Shown here one piece after another: positions 33,941-43,900 of a stretch of 53,302 nt of DNA. This DNA is from an uncultured Akkermansia sp. (GTDB lineage: Bacteria; Verrucomicrobiota; Verrucomicrobiia; Verrucomicrobiales; Akkermansiaceae). The stretch lies in NCBI GenBank assembly GCA_904501975.1, contig CAJGCZ010000011.1, positions 1 to 53,302 of the forward strand, in the 5' to 3' direction. The notes under the pieces are model-generated. The model saw only the letters and a list, made by a program, of their open reading frames with translations. It searched no databases and was not told the origin of the DNA. How positions within the stretch are numbered: position 1 is the stretch's first letter; the number at the start of each line of letters is the position of its first letter. The position numbers and the translations under genes were made by a program.

Positions 33941-35689
33941 GTGAGCGATAAAGTAAAATCAGAGAATTGGAGTAGTAATCTGGGCGTGGTACTGGCCGTA
34001 GCCGGCAGCGCTATCGGGTTTGGTAACTTTTTGCGTTTCCCCGGGCTGGCAGCCCAATACGGCGGTGGCGCCTTCATGATTGCCTATTTTTGCGCCTTCC
34101 TGTTAATGGGCATTCCGCTGAGCTGGGTGGAGTGGAGCATTGGCCGCCGCGGCGGGCGCTTGGGAGCACACAGCACGGCCTCCATCTTTTACCTGCTCTC
34201 CCGCTCTCGTTACTGGAAGTATTTGGGCTTGGCCGGCGTGGTGATTCCGTTGTGCATTGCCATGTACTACATCACCCTAGAGGGCTGGACCCTCGGCTAC
34301 GCGTGGCACACCGCCGTGGGCGATTTGAGTTTTGACACAGCCGAGCAGTACGGCGATTTCTTCACCAAGTTCACCGGCATTAACGAGGATGGCGCCGTAT
34401 TTTTCAGCGGCGAGAGCACGCTGCTCATTTTCTTTGGGCTGGCACTGCTGGCCAACTTTTATTTATTATACCGCGGCGTAAGCAAGGGCATTGAATGGTT
34501 CAGCAAAGTGAGCATGCCCATTCTGCTGCTGACGGCCATTATTGTGTTGGTGCGCGTGTTAACCATGGGCACGCCGGATGCCGCCCACCCCGAACGCAAC
34601 GTGAACCAGGGCTTGGGCTACATGTGGAACCCGGATAAAGTGATGCTGGTGGATGCGGCGGACACCACCTCCGGCAAACCCAAGGTGCTGGATATGGTGC
34701 CGGCCGGTGCCACTCCGCAAGAAGAGCAGGCGCAGGTAGAGCGCTTGCAGAAGGAATACCCCAAGGCCAATGTGCAACGGCAAGAAATCTCTCTGTGGGA
34801 TGGCTTGTGCAACCCCGATTTGTGGATTACCGCTGCCGGGCAAATTTTCTATTCACTTTCCATCGGCTACGGCATTGTGTGCACCTACTCCAGTTATGTG
34901 AAGCGCGGCAATGACATTGCCTTGGGCTCACTCACTGCCAACACGGCGAACGAGGCGGCAGAGGTAGGCCTTGCCGGCATGATGATTATCCCCGCCGCTG
35001 TTTCCTTCTTGGGCGTGGCAGCCGCCGCCGGGGCCAGCACCTTCGGGCTTGGCTTTAATGTGTTGCCGCAAGTGTTCAACAGCATGCCGGGCGGTGCCTT
35101 CTTTGGCACGCTGTTCTTTGTGCTGCTTTCCATCGGTGCCATTACCAGTGCCATCTCTATTCTGCAACCGGCCGTAGCCTTTGTGGAGGAGTTTTGGAGC
35201 CTGCGCCGCGTGCAGAGCGTATGCTTGGTGGCGCTGATGCTGGTGGTAGGCACGCTGATTGTCATTTGGTTTACGGGCGACGGTTTGCTGGCGCTGGATA
35301 CGCTGGACTTTTGGGTGGGCACCATGTGCCTCTACTTCAGCTCGGCGCTGTACTTGGCCATGTTCCGCAACGTGTGGGGCACAGCCAACGGCTTGGCAGA
35401 GCTGCGCAGCGGCGCCGCCATACCCATGGGACGTGGCATAGCCGTGCTGATTAACTGGGTAACCCCGGGCATTATGATTACCATCTTTGCCTCGTGGTTA
35501 TACCAAAATCTTTTTGTACAGCAAAGCAAACACATCACCAACCTGATGGCGGGCAAGGCCGGCGCCGTATTCCCGCTGGTGTGGGTGCTGCTGGTTACGC
35601 TGTTCTTCTGCTTCATTGTGCGCACCTCTCGCCGCTTTAAGCATGGCGAAAATCTGGAAACTAAATACGAGCGCGAGCCCTTCTCTTAA
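33941..35689 (+). CDS. Sodium-dependent NSS-family transporter, first paralogue
   Basis: The 582-residue SLC6/NSS transporter starts with GTG; the perfect promoter just upstream fixes this start. The TM1 signature AGSAIGFGNFLRFPGLAAQYGGGAF (split at about residues 21-45) contains the unwound Na+/substrate site typical of LeuT relatives. TM6 follows at WITAAGQIFYSLSIGYG (about 295-311). Between TM5 and TM6 the external loop carries about 50 extra residues (about 232-288) compared with LeuT. Substrates are usually amino acids, cotransported with Na+. A paralogue follows after 27 bases and a small subunit after that. Confidence 0.93.
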   Translation: MSDKVKSENWSSNLGVVLAVAGSAIGFGNFLRFPGLAAQYGGGAFMIAYFCAFLLMGIPLSWVEWSIGRRGGRLGAHSTASIFYLLSRSRYWKYLGLAGVVIPLCIAMYYITLEGWTLGYAWHTAVGDLSFDTAEQYGDFFTKFTGINEDGAVFFSGESTLLIFFGLALLANFYLLYRGVSKGIEWFSKVSMPILLLTAIIVLVRVLTMGTPDAAHPERNVNQGLGYMWNPDKVMLVDAADTTSGKPKVLDMVPAGATPQEEQAQVERLQKEYPKANVQRQEISLWDGLCNPDLWITAAGQIFYSLSIGYGIVCTYSSYVKRGNDIALGSLTANTANEAAEVGLAGMMIIPAAVSFLGVAAAAGASTFGLGFNVLPQVFNSMPGGAFFGTLFFVLLSIGAITSAISILQPAVAFVEEFWSLRRVQSVCLVALMLVVGTLIVIWFTGDGLLALDTLDFWVGTMCLYFSSALYLAMFRNVWGTANGLAELRSGAAIPMGRGIAVLINWVTPGIMITIFASWLYQNLFVQQSKHITNLMAGKAGAVFPLVWVLLVTLFFCFIVRTSRRFKHGENLETKYEREPFS

Positions 35690-35716
35690 TCACCCTTTCA
35701 CCACGCCCGCACCACC

Positions 35717-37420
35717 GTGTCTGAGCAACAACAAAAACAAGAAAATTGGAATAGCAACCTGGGCGTCATGCTCGCCGTAGCAGGCAGCGCTGTTGGCTTC
35801 GGTAACTTTCTGCGCTTCCCCGGGCTGGCCGCCCAATACGGCGGCGGCGCCTTCATGATTGCCTACCTTTGCGCCTTCCTCATGCTCGGCATCCCCATCA
35901 GCTGGGTAGAGTGGAGCATCGGCCGCCGAGGCGGCTCGCTGGGCGGGCACAGCACGGCTGCTATCTTCTACCGTTTGTCCGGCTCTCGCCATTGGAAATA
36001 CTTGGGCATTGCCGGCATCATCACACCGCTGGCGCTGTGCATGTATTACATCTATCTGGAGGCTTGGACCCTCGGCTACGCTTGGCACACCGCCGTGGGC
36101 GATTTGGCATTCGACTCTGCGGAACAATACGGGCAATTCTTCTCCGACTTTGTGGGCATGGGCGGCAACGGCCAAGTATTCCAAGGGCAAAGCACCACCC
36201 TCATCTTTTTCGGCATTGTTTTGTTGTTGAATTTCTACCTCGTGTTCCGTGGCATCAGCCGTGGCATTGAGTGGTTCTGCAAATGGAGCATGCCTGTGCT
36301 GCTGCTCACCTGCCTGCTCATTTTAGGCCGCGTGCTCACTATGGGCACGCCGGATGCCGCGCACCCCAACCGCAGCATCGACGAAGGCTTGGGCTACATG
36401 TGGAACCCGGACAAAATTATGCTGGTGGATGCCGCCACCAACGAAACGCTGGACATGGTTCCGGCGCACTCCTCCCCCGAGCAAAAAGCACAGCAACTGG
36501 CAGCCGTGCAAGCAGCCCACCCCGGTGTGCAGGTGCAGGAAAAACACATCACCCTGTGGCAAGGCCTGCTCAACCCGGATTTGTGGTTGGCTGCCGCCGG
36601 TCAGGTATTCTTCTCGCTTTCCGTGGGAGCGGGCACCGTGTGCACATACGCCAGCTATATACGCCGCCACAAAGATGTAGCCCTAGGCTCGCTCACGGCC
36701 AACATGGCCAATGCCGCTACGGAGATTGGCCTTGCGGGCATAATGATTATTCCTGCAGCCGTGGCCTTTCTGGGCGTGGCCGCAGCCGCTACGACAAGCA
36801 TCTTCGGCCTTGGCTTTAATGCCCTGCCCCAAGTGTTCAACAGCATGCCCGGCGGGCAGTTTTTCGGCACCCTGTTCTTCTTCCTGCTCTTCATTGCCGC
36901 CATCACCAGCGCTATATCCATGCTGCAACCGGGCGTTGCCTTCTTGGAAGAATTCTGGGGGCTCAAGCGCGTGCAAAGCATCAGCCTGCTGGGCCTGTTA
37001 CTCACCTGCGGCACGCTCATGGTCGCTTGGTTTACCCAAGACCTCATTGCGCTGGATACCCTCGATTTTTGGTTCGGCAACCTCAGCCTCTACTTAACCA
37101 CTGCGCTGTATCTGTACCTCTTCTGCGCCGTGTGGGGCTCTAACAAGGGACTCGCCGAATTACGCCGTGGCTCCGTTTTACAGTTGCCCCGCCCCATCGT
37201 CTTCATTATCACCATAGTCACCCCCGCCATCCTGATTACCATCTTCTTGGCCTGGATTTACAAGACTCTTTTTGTGGAGCACAATTACCATATCACCAAC
37301 CTGCTTGAGCTGAAGGCCGGGGCCATCATGCCCCTGCTCTGGACGCTGATGGTGGGCATCTTTATGGCCTTTGTTATTCACACCTCCTCCCGTTTTCACA
37401 AATCAAACAAAAAACATTAA
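35717..37420 (+). CDS. Sodium-dependent NSS-family transporter, second paralogue
   Basis: The 567-residue protein also starts with GTG and is similar over its whole length to the preceding transporter (same TM1 AGSAVGFGNFLRFPGLAAQY and TM6 WLAAAGQVFFSLSVGAG). The inserted loop before TM6 is also present but shorter and different in sequence, a natural place for substrate or partner divergence. Tandem duplication followed by divergence is the simplest history. The tiny NSS subunit gene begins 15 bases after its stop, which favours methionine/alanine-type transport as in MetPS systems. Confidence 0.93.
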   Translation: MSEQQQKQENWNSNLGVMLAVAGSAVGFGNFLRFPGLAAQYGGGAFMIAYLCAFLMLGIPISWVEWSIGRRGGSLGGHSTAAIFYRLSGSRHWKYLGIAGIITPLALCMYYIYLEAWTLGYAWHTAVGDLAFDSAEQYGQFFSDFVGMGGNGQVFQGQSTTLIFFGIVLLLNFYLVFRGISRGIEWFCKWSMPVLLLTCLLILGRVLTMGTPDAAHPNRSIDEGLGYMWNPDKIMLVDAATNETLDMVPAHSSPEQKAQQLAAVQAAHPGVQVQEKHITLWQGLLNPDLWLAAAGQVFFSLSVGAGTVCTYASYIRRHKDVALGSLTANMANAATEIGLAGIMIIPAAVAFLGVAAAATTSIFGLGFNALPQVFNSMPGGQFFGTLFFFLLFIAAITSAISMLQPGVAFLEEFWGLKRVQSISLLGLLLTCGTLMVAWFTQDLIALDTLDFWFGNLSLYLTTALYLYLFCAVWGSNKGLAELRRGSVLQLPRPIVFIITIVTPAILITIFLAWIYKTLFVEHNYHITNLLELKAGAIMPLLWTLMVGIFMAFVIHTSSRFHKSNKKH

Positions 37421-37435
37421 CCCCTATTCTGCACC

Positions 37436-37549
37436 ATGACCACAGCCGGTATCATCACTATGCTTCTTTCCTGCGGCATCGCTTGGGGCCTCTTCATCGT
37501 CTGCTGCCGCAAGCTTATCAAGAGCGATAAAAAAGACGACCAAAGCTAA
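37436..37549 (+). CDS. metS: MetS-like small subunit of an NSS transporter
   Basis: A 37-residue frame, MTTAGIITMLLSCG through KSDKKDDQS, has a single transmembrane helix (about residues 5-25) and a basic/acidic cytoplasmic tail. Its size, the MTT(A/S)(A/G)II N-terminus and its place 15 bases behind an NSS transporter match the MetS family (methionine and alanine importer small subunit), first described with MetP of Corynebacterium. The family is required for transport there. The assignment rests on position, size and N-terminal pattern, without a profile search. Confidence 0.75.
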   Translation: MTTAGIITMLLSCGIAWGLFIVCCRKLIKSDKKDDQS

Positions 37550-37581
37550 TACCGAGGTAGCATCGACAAGGCTCCATTTTT

Positions 37582-37888
37582 AGAGCCCCGTTTACAGGCA
37601 GCAGCTCAATAGGCCGGCGCGTAAGCGCCGGTTTTTGCGCAATAATGAATAGGAGCCCCGGGCGGCAGAGAACGAGTGAACGGTATTGTCTTTTGCTGTC
37701 GAATAAGAGCATACATAAAACTTTGTTTTCAATGAAGACTATACCCCCCATGCCACGGCTTTCTGCCGCCCCTCGCCGGGGCTCCTATCGTTCACCATCA
37801 GGATACCCGGCGCTGACGCACCGGGCTACTACGCTACCGCCCCCATGCGGGGGCTCAGAATTCGGCTCGCTGCGCTCGCGGTATTTGG
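37582..37888 (+). repeat. Composite palindromic element, copy C
   Basis: This copy has the same orientation as 27019-27381. The core 37652-37785 has a shortened left inverted end (GGAGCCCCGGGCGGCAGAG), the conserved AT-richer middle, and an intact right end. Downstream hairpins (CCCGGCGCTGACGCACCGGG, CCGCCCCCATGCGGGGG) are nearly identical to copy B. The left hairpin CACAAATTG module is missing. Together with 37889-37945 it fills the space between the NSS operon and the next gene. Confidence 0.8.
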
Positions 37889-37945
37889 GAGAAGAACGGC
37901 TGACGCCGTGATGAAGAATGATAGTAGGTTGAATGAGGGGACGAA

Positions 37946-38254
37946 TTACAATCTATCAATGGCGCCTTTAACGGCCTGCTTGGCGAGCTCCAAAATCTCC
38001 TCGACCGTTTTACCATCCATAGCTTCTTTAGCGCCGTCGGCGCCTTTGGAAAGGGTGATGGTGAGCACGGCGGCGGCGAGTTTTGTTTTGCCGGTATCGT
38101 CCAATTCGGCAGCCATGGCCTTGAGACTTTCCTCGGGCTTTTGGGCATCGTATTTGGGGGCGAGCACCCAGGCAATAAATGACTCCACCTTATCGCAGGA
38201 GCTGAGGGAGAGAGCACCGAGAGAGAGAACGGAAAAAAGGAAAAATTGTTTCAT
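37946..38254 (-). CDS. Small predicted lipoprotein
   Basis: The 102-residue protein has a signal ending LSSC (Cys20) and a compact helical domain containing MDGKTVEEILELAKQAVKGAI. A similar ending, with DGKT and a helix, occurs in small DUF6694-type lipoproteins; that match is from memory and unconfirmed. Function unknown. The start is fixed by a promoter (TTGACA 38287-38292, 17 bp, TACAAT 38264-38269, minus strand) ending nine bases upstream. A longer frame to 38338 would run through it. Confidence 0.75.
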   Translation of the reverse strand: MKQFFLFSVLSLGALSLSSCDKVESFIAWVLAPKYDAQKPEESLKAMAAELDDTGKTKLAAAVLTITLSKGADGAKEAMDGKTVEEILELAKQAVKGAIDRL

Positions 38255-38263
38255 ACGTGGGGT

Positions 38264-38292
38264 ATTGTACCAAAGGGCGACGTGGATGTCAA
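38264..38292 (-). promoter_or_regulatory. Promoter of the small lipoprotein gene at 38254
   Basis: Minus-strand TTGACA, 17 bp, TACAAT. The -10 ends nine bases before the ATG, implying an almost leaderless mRNA. Confidence 0.7.
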
Positions 38293-38322
38293 CGAGGCAT
38301 TTGGCGGGGTGAGGGGAGCTCA

Positions 38323-38359
38323 GAAAAACCACCGCCAACGGCAGGGCCGAAGGCGGTGG
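38323..38359 (-). terminator. Terminator of the pyrophosphatase gene
   Basis: On the minus strand CCACCGCC and GGCGGTGG pair around a 15-base loop and are followed by TTTTTC. Confidence 0.8.
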
Positions 38360-38384
38360 AAGTGTGTTGGCTGTAGGGGTTAGA

Positions 38385-40625
38385 TTACAGCAAGGAGAAA
38401 GCTACGTTGAGACCGGCGGTCACGATGGACACCATGCTCATGAGCTTAATAAGAATGTTGAGGGAGGGGCCGGAAGTATCCTTGAAGGGGTCACCCACGG
38501 TGTCACCTACAACGGAAGCATCGTGCACGGCAGTGTGCTTACCGCAGAAGGAAGCGTCGCCGGTTTCGATGTACTTCTTGGCGTTATCCCAAGCACCACC
38601 GGAGTTGGCCATGAATACGGCGAGCACGAAGCCACCGGCAAGACCACCGGCAAGCAAACCGAACACACCGGCTACACCCATGAGCAGACCTGTGGCAACG
38701 GGAACGATAACGGCGATGAGGGAGGGAACAATCATCTCGCGCTGGGCACCCTGAGTGGAGATGCCTACGCAGCGAGCGTAGTCGGCCTTCTTCTTGCCCT
38801 CGAATACGTCCTTGTCGCTAAGCTGGCGACGCACTTCTTCCACCATGCTCTTAGCGGCACGGCCCACGGCGTTCATGGTAAGACCGCAGAAGAGGAAGGA
38901 AAGCATAGCACCGATGAAGATACCAAGGAGAACCTTGGGGTTCATGAGGGTTACCTCGAACTTAGCCATGAAGGTGGCGATGTCCCAGGAGGCAACTTCC
39001 TTACCGGTACCAACGGCATCACCCCAGTTGCTGATGGTGATTACCTGGTCGCCAAGGCGAGCAGCGGCAATCTTGAGCTCTTCGATGTAGGAAGCAAGAA
39101 GAGCAAGAGCAGTGAGAGCGGCGGAGCCGATAGCGAAGCCCTTACCGGTAGCAGCGGTGGTGTTACCCAGAGCGTCGAGAGCGTCGGTGCGGGAGCGAAC
39201 GTCGTCACCGAGGGCGCTCATTTCAGCGTTACCACCGGCGTTGTCGGAGATGGGGCCGTAAGCGTCGGTAGCGAGCGTAAGGCCGAGGGTGGAAAGCATA
39301 CCCACGGCAGCGATACCGATACCGTAGAGACCGGCGGACATGTTGGAAGCCGTGAAGGCCCACTCACCGGCGGCGCAGAGGTAAGCACCGATGGTGCCGA
39401 GAACGATGAATACAACCGGCCAGCAGGTGGAAATCATACCCACACCGATACCGGAGATGATCACTGTTGCAGGGCCTGTGGTGGCGTTCTCTGCAATGAA
39501 CTTAACGGGCTTGAACTCGAAGGAGGTGTAGTACTCCGTCACCTTACCGATGGCGATACCAACTACGAGACCAATCATGATGGAACCCCAGATACCGAGC
39601 CAGTTGGGGCAATCAAGAGCGTAAAGGATGCCGGCAGAAGCGGCGGCGATGAGAACACCGGAGAAGTTGATGCCCTTGTTCAGAGCAGCCATGAGCTGGG
39701 TCTGGTTGGCACCGGGCTGAGTGCGTACCATGTACACACCGATGATGGAAAGGATAGCACCTACGGCGCCGATGATCATGGGAGCCATCACAAGCTTGAG
39801 GCCCAAATCATAGTTACCGGCAGCGGCGGCTACGGCTGCACCGAGGGCAGCTGTTGCAAGAATGGAACCGGCGTAAGACTCATAGAGGTCAGCACCCATG
39901 CCGGCTACGTCACCTACGTTGTCGCCCACGTTGTCGGCGATGGTGGCGGGGTTACGAGGATCGTCCTCGTTGAAGTGATATTCTGTCTTACCTACAAGGT
40001 CAGCACCTACGTCGGCAGCCTTGGTGTAAATACCACCACCTACGCGAGCAAAGAGAGCCTGCAAGGAAGCACCCATGCCGAAGGTAAGCATAACGGTGGT
40101 GATGTGAACGAGCTTATCAACGCCCGTGTAGTCGCTCATGAGGCCGGAGTACTCGAGGATGAGGTACCAGCCGGAGATATCAAGCAGACCGAAGCCTACA
40201 ACCGTCAGGCCGAGAACGGCGCCGGAGCGGAAAGCAAGCTGAAGACCCTTGTTCAAACCGTCTTCTTTATCACGGCAAGCCTGAGCCACACGACCGGAGG
40301 CGTAGGTAGCCGTCTTCATGCCGATGAAACCGGCCAAACCGGAGAAGATACCACCGGTAAGGAAAGCGACGGGAACGATGTTGTTCTGCAGGCCGTAGTA
40401 GGCCATGATGCCGAACGCAATTGCAATGATAACGAAGAAGATGGCAACAACTTTGTACTGCTGCTTGAGGTAGGCCATGGCGCCTTCGCGCACGTAGCCC
40501 GCAATCTCCTTCATGCGGTCGTTACCTTCGTCGGCCTTCTTCATATCGAAGAAGAACTTGGCTGCAAAAGCCAGCACAAGCACGGAGGCAACAGGAACGA
40601 TCCAGAATAATGTATTGGGGTCCAT
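38385..40625 (-). CDS. hppA: Membrane-bound ion-translocating pyrophosphatase, K+-dependent type
   Basis: The 746-residue integral membrane enzyme couples hydrolysis of pyrophosphate to Na+ or H+ export. The active-site block DVGADLVGK (205-213), EDDPRNPA (220-227) and DNVGDNVGD (231-239) is intact. The K+-dependence determinant reads GNTTAATGKG at 487-496 (Ala and Gly at the two diagnostic positions), as in K+-stimulated enzymes, not GNTTKATTKG. Whether Na+ or H+ is pumped cannot be settled without alignment of the semi-conserved Glu. Promoter TTGCCA, 17 bp, TAGAAT (40676-40704, minus). Monocistronic. Confidence 0.95.
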   Translation of the reverse strand: MDPNTLFWIVPVASVLVLAFAAKFFFDMKKADEGNDRMKEIAGYVREGAMAYLKQQYKVVAIFFVIIAIAFGIMAYYGLQNNIVPVAFLTGGIFSGLAGFIGMKTATYASGRVAQACRDKEDGLNKGLQLAFRSGAVLGLTVVGFGLLDISGWYLILEYSGLMSDYTGVDKLVHITTVMLTFGMGASLQALFARVGGGIYTKAADVGADLVGKTEYHFNEDDPRNPATIADNVGDNVGDVAGMGADLYESYAGSILATAALGAAVAAAAGNYDLGLKLVMAPMIIGAVGAILSIIGVYMVRTQPGANQTQLMAALNKGINFSGVLIAAASAGILYALDCPNWLGIWGSIMIGLVVGIAIGKVTEYYTSFEFKPVKFIAENATTGPATVIISGIGVGMISTCWPVVFIVLGTIGAYLCAAGEWAFTASNMSAGLYGIGIAAVGMLSTLGLTLATDAYGPISDNAGGNAEMSALGDDVRSRTDALDALGNTTAATGKGFAIGSAALTALALLASYIEELKIAAARLGDQVITISNWGDAVGTGKEVASWDIATFMAKFEVTLMNPKVLLGIFIGAMLSFLFCGLTMNAVGRAAKSMVEEVRRQLSDKDVFEGKKKADYARCVGISTQGAQREMIVPSLIAVIVPVATGLLMGVAGVFGLLAGGLAGGFVLAVFMANSGGAWDNAKKYIETGDASFCGKHTAVHDASVVGDTVGDPFKDTSGPSLNILIKLMSMVSIVTAGLNVAFSLL

Positions 40626-40971
40626 TTGTCTGTTTGTTTGTTACTTGTTAAAATGCTTTTCTGAAAAAGCGCGGTATTCTACACCCCAAAATCCGTTTTG
40701 GCAACCCCTTTTTTGGCAAATTTTGAATTTCCGCCCTAAATTTTACTATACGCGCGCACGTGTAAGAGGGATTTTCCGGAGCGAGAGAGGAGGACATGGA
40801 AGGAGGAATTTATTTTTTCATCCGAAACTGGCACAAAAATGTAGTACACTCGAGCTTTTTTTGATTGATTTGGGGGTAATAGGGGTGTATGATATCGGCA
40901 GTGAAACCAGCTACACGCTTTAAGGTAAGTGTGGGGGCACAACAGCAATTTTCAAAACAAACCACAACAAT
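40626..40971. promoter_or_regulatory. Divergent promoter region of hppA and PFOR
   Basis: The minus strand has TTGCCA (40699-40704), 17 bp, TAGAAT (40676-40681) for hppA. The plus strand has TTGATT (40865-40870), 17 bp, TATGAT (40888-40893) for PFOR with a leader of about 70 bases. GGAGGACATGGAAGGAGG at about 40787 looks like ribosome-binding sequence, but no frame uses it. Nothing else is recognised. Confidence 0.6.
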
Positions 40972-43900
40972 ATGAGCACTACATACAGCACTATAGATGC
41001 CAATGAGGCCGTAGCCTCCGTGGCATATCGTTGTTCGGAAGTAGCCGCTATCTACCCCATCACCCCGTCTTCACCGATGGGTGAATCGGCAGAGACGTGG
41101 ACCGCCGTAGATCGCAAGAACCTGTGGGGGACCGTCCCCAGCATCGTAGAGATGGAAAGTGAAGCCGGTGCAGCCGGTGCCGTACACGGTGCCTTGCAGA
41201 CAGGCTCCCTCGCCACCACCTTTACGGCATCTCAGGGTCTACTTCTGATGATTCCGAATCTCTTTAAGATTGCCGGTGAGTTGACACCCTGCGTACTTCA
41301 CGTTGCCGCCCGTGCACTTGCAGCACAGGGTCTTTCCATTTTCGGCGACCACAGTGACGTGATGAGCTGCCGCTCCACCGGTTTCGCCATGCTTTGCGGC
41401 GCCAGCACCCAAGAGGCCCCGGATATGGCAGCCATTGCCCACGCTGCAACCTTGGAGAGCCGCGTTCCGTTCATCAACTTCTTTGACGGTTTCCGCACCT
41501 CTCACGAAGTAGGCAAGATTGCCGACATTACGGACGACACGCTGCGTGGCATGATTGACCAGAAGTGGGTGGACGAGTTCCATGCCCGCGCCCTTACCCC
41601 GGATGCCCCGGTTATCCGCGGTACAGCCCAGAACCCGGATGTATACTTCCAGGGTCGCGAAACAGTCAACAAGTTCTACAACGCCGTGCCCGCCATTGTG
41701 AAGGGCGCCATGAAGAAGTTCGGCGACCTCACCGGCCGCTACTATGACCTTGTAGAGTACATCGGCAGCCCCGAGGCCACACGCGTTATCGTCATGATGG
41801 GCTCCGGCGCCGAAGCTGCATTGGAAGCCGTAACCGCCATGGGCGAAGATGTAGGTGTGCTCAAAGTGCGCCTGTATCGTCCCTTCCCCGCAGCAGATGT
41901 TATTGCCGCACTTCCCGCCACAGTTAAGAAGATTGCTGTGCTCGACCGCACCAAGGAGCCGGGCAGCCTCGGCGAGCCGCTTCTGCAGGATGTAGTGCAG
42001 AGCTTGGCCGATGCCCAAGTAGCCGGCACGCTGCCCTTCGCTATGCCGAAGGTGGTAGGCGGCCGCTACGGTTTGGGCTCTAAAGAGTTCACACCGGCCA
42101 TGGTTAAGGGCATCTTCGATGAGCTGTTGAAGGACGAGCCGATGACGGATTTCTCCGTTGGTATTGAAGACGACGTAACCGGCAAGAGCATTGCCTACGA
42201 CCCGAACTTCTCCACCGAGCCGGACACCGTAACGCGCTGCATGTTCTACGGCTTGGGCTCCGACGGTACCGTGGGTGCCAACAAGGACGCCATCAAGATT
42301 ATCGGCAAGCACACGGACCTGTACGTGCAGGGTTACTTTGAGTACGACTCCAAGAAGTCCGGTTCCTCCACGGTATCTCACCTGCGTTTCGGCACCACGC
42401 CGATTCACAGCACCTACCTCATCACGAGCGCCAACTTCATTGCCCTTCACCAGCCGAGCCTGCTCAATCTGTTCGACTTCCTGAAGAACGCCGCCCAGAA
42501 CGCCACCTTCCTTATCAACACCGCCGTTGCCCCGGAGAAGGTATGGGACAGCCTGCCCGCCCGCATGCAGCAGCAGATTCTGGATAAGAACATCAAGGTA
42601 TACTGCATCGACGCCTTCAAGGTAGCTAAGGCTACCGGCATGGGCGGCCGCATCAACATGATTATGCAGACCTGCTTCTTCAACCTCTCCGGCGTAATCC
42701 CCGCAGAGGAGGCCTTGGGCTACATTAAGGAAGCCATTAAGAAGACCTACGGCAAGAAGGGTGAAGAAGTGGTAGCTAAGAACATTGCTGCCGTAGATGC
42801 CTCCTTGGCCAACCTGCACGAGGTACCCCTGGGCACCGAAATCACCGGCCACGACATTCCCGATGCTCTTGTTGGCAACCCGCCCTCCTTCGTACGCAAC
42901 GTGCTGGGCAAGATTGTTACCGGCAACGGCAACAGCGTAACGGTTGGCGAAATGCCCGCAGACGGCACCTTCCCCAGCGGCACCACACAGTACGAGAAGC
43001 GCAACCTGGCCCTCGAAATCCCCGTATGGACCCCGGAGAAGACCGAGACCAGCCGCGCCTGTATCCAGTGCGGTAAGTGCACCATGGTTTGCCCGCACGC
43101 AGCCATCCGTGCCAAGATGGCTGACCCCACCGATCTCGAGGGCGCCCCGGACACCTTCAAGTGCGCCGACGCCAGCAAGATGCACAAGGATTGGGCCGGC
43201 AAGAAGTACATCATTCAGGTATCTGCCGCAGACTGCACAGGCTGCACACTCTGCTCCAAGGTATGCCCGACTGCTTCTCTGACCATGACCCCGGCCTCCG
43301 AGGCACTGGAGCCCGAGACAGCCAACTGGAACTTCTTCGAGAAGCTGCCGGATCCGGATCGCACCGTTACCGACAACTCCAAGGTGAAGGATGCCCAGTT
43401 GCTGCGCCCGCTCTTTGAGTTCTCCGGCGCTTGCGCAGGTTGCGGTGAGACTCCGTACATCAAGCTCCTCAGCCAGCTCTTCGGCAACCGTTTGGTTGTA
43501 GCCAATGCCACCGGCTGCTCCTCTATTTACGGCGGCAACCTGCCCACCACCCCGTGGACACACGATGCCGACGGCCGCGGCCCGGCATGGTGCAACAGCC
43601 TCTTCGAGGACAACGCCCAGTTCGGCCTTGGTTTCCGTGTATCTCTGGACAAGAAGCAGCAGTACGCCCTTGAGCTTCTCAACGCCGCCGCCCCCACCAT
43701 TGGTGAGGCTTTGGTACAAGAGCTGCTCAACAACCCGCAGAAGACAGAGGCCGACATTGCCGCTGCTCGCGCTACCGTCAGCTCCATTAAGGCCGCTTGC
43801 GATACTCCCGAGCTTGCCGCGCTGAAGGCCCAGGCCGATTACTTGGTACGCAAGTCCGTCTGGATTCTCGGTGGCGACGGTTGGGCATACGACATCGGTT

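Noticed and set aside
38364..40610. Long open frame of 748 codons opposite hppA
   Set aside because: The minus strand encodes a textbook pyrophosphatase with all motifs. The plus-strand translation is low-complexity Gly/His/Thr/Glu without any domain, a product of GC-rich codon bias.
40787..40804. Shine-Dalgarno-like GGAGGACATGGAAGGAGG upstream of PFOR
   Set aside because: No open frame of useful length follows at the right distance, and PFOR starts about 170 bases later without such a site.
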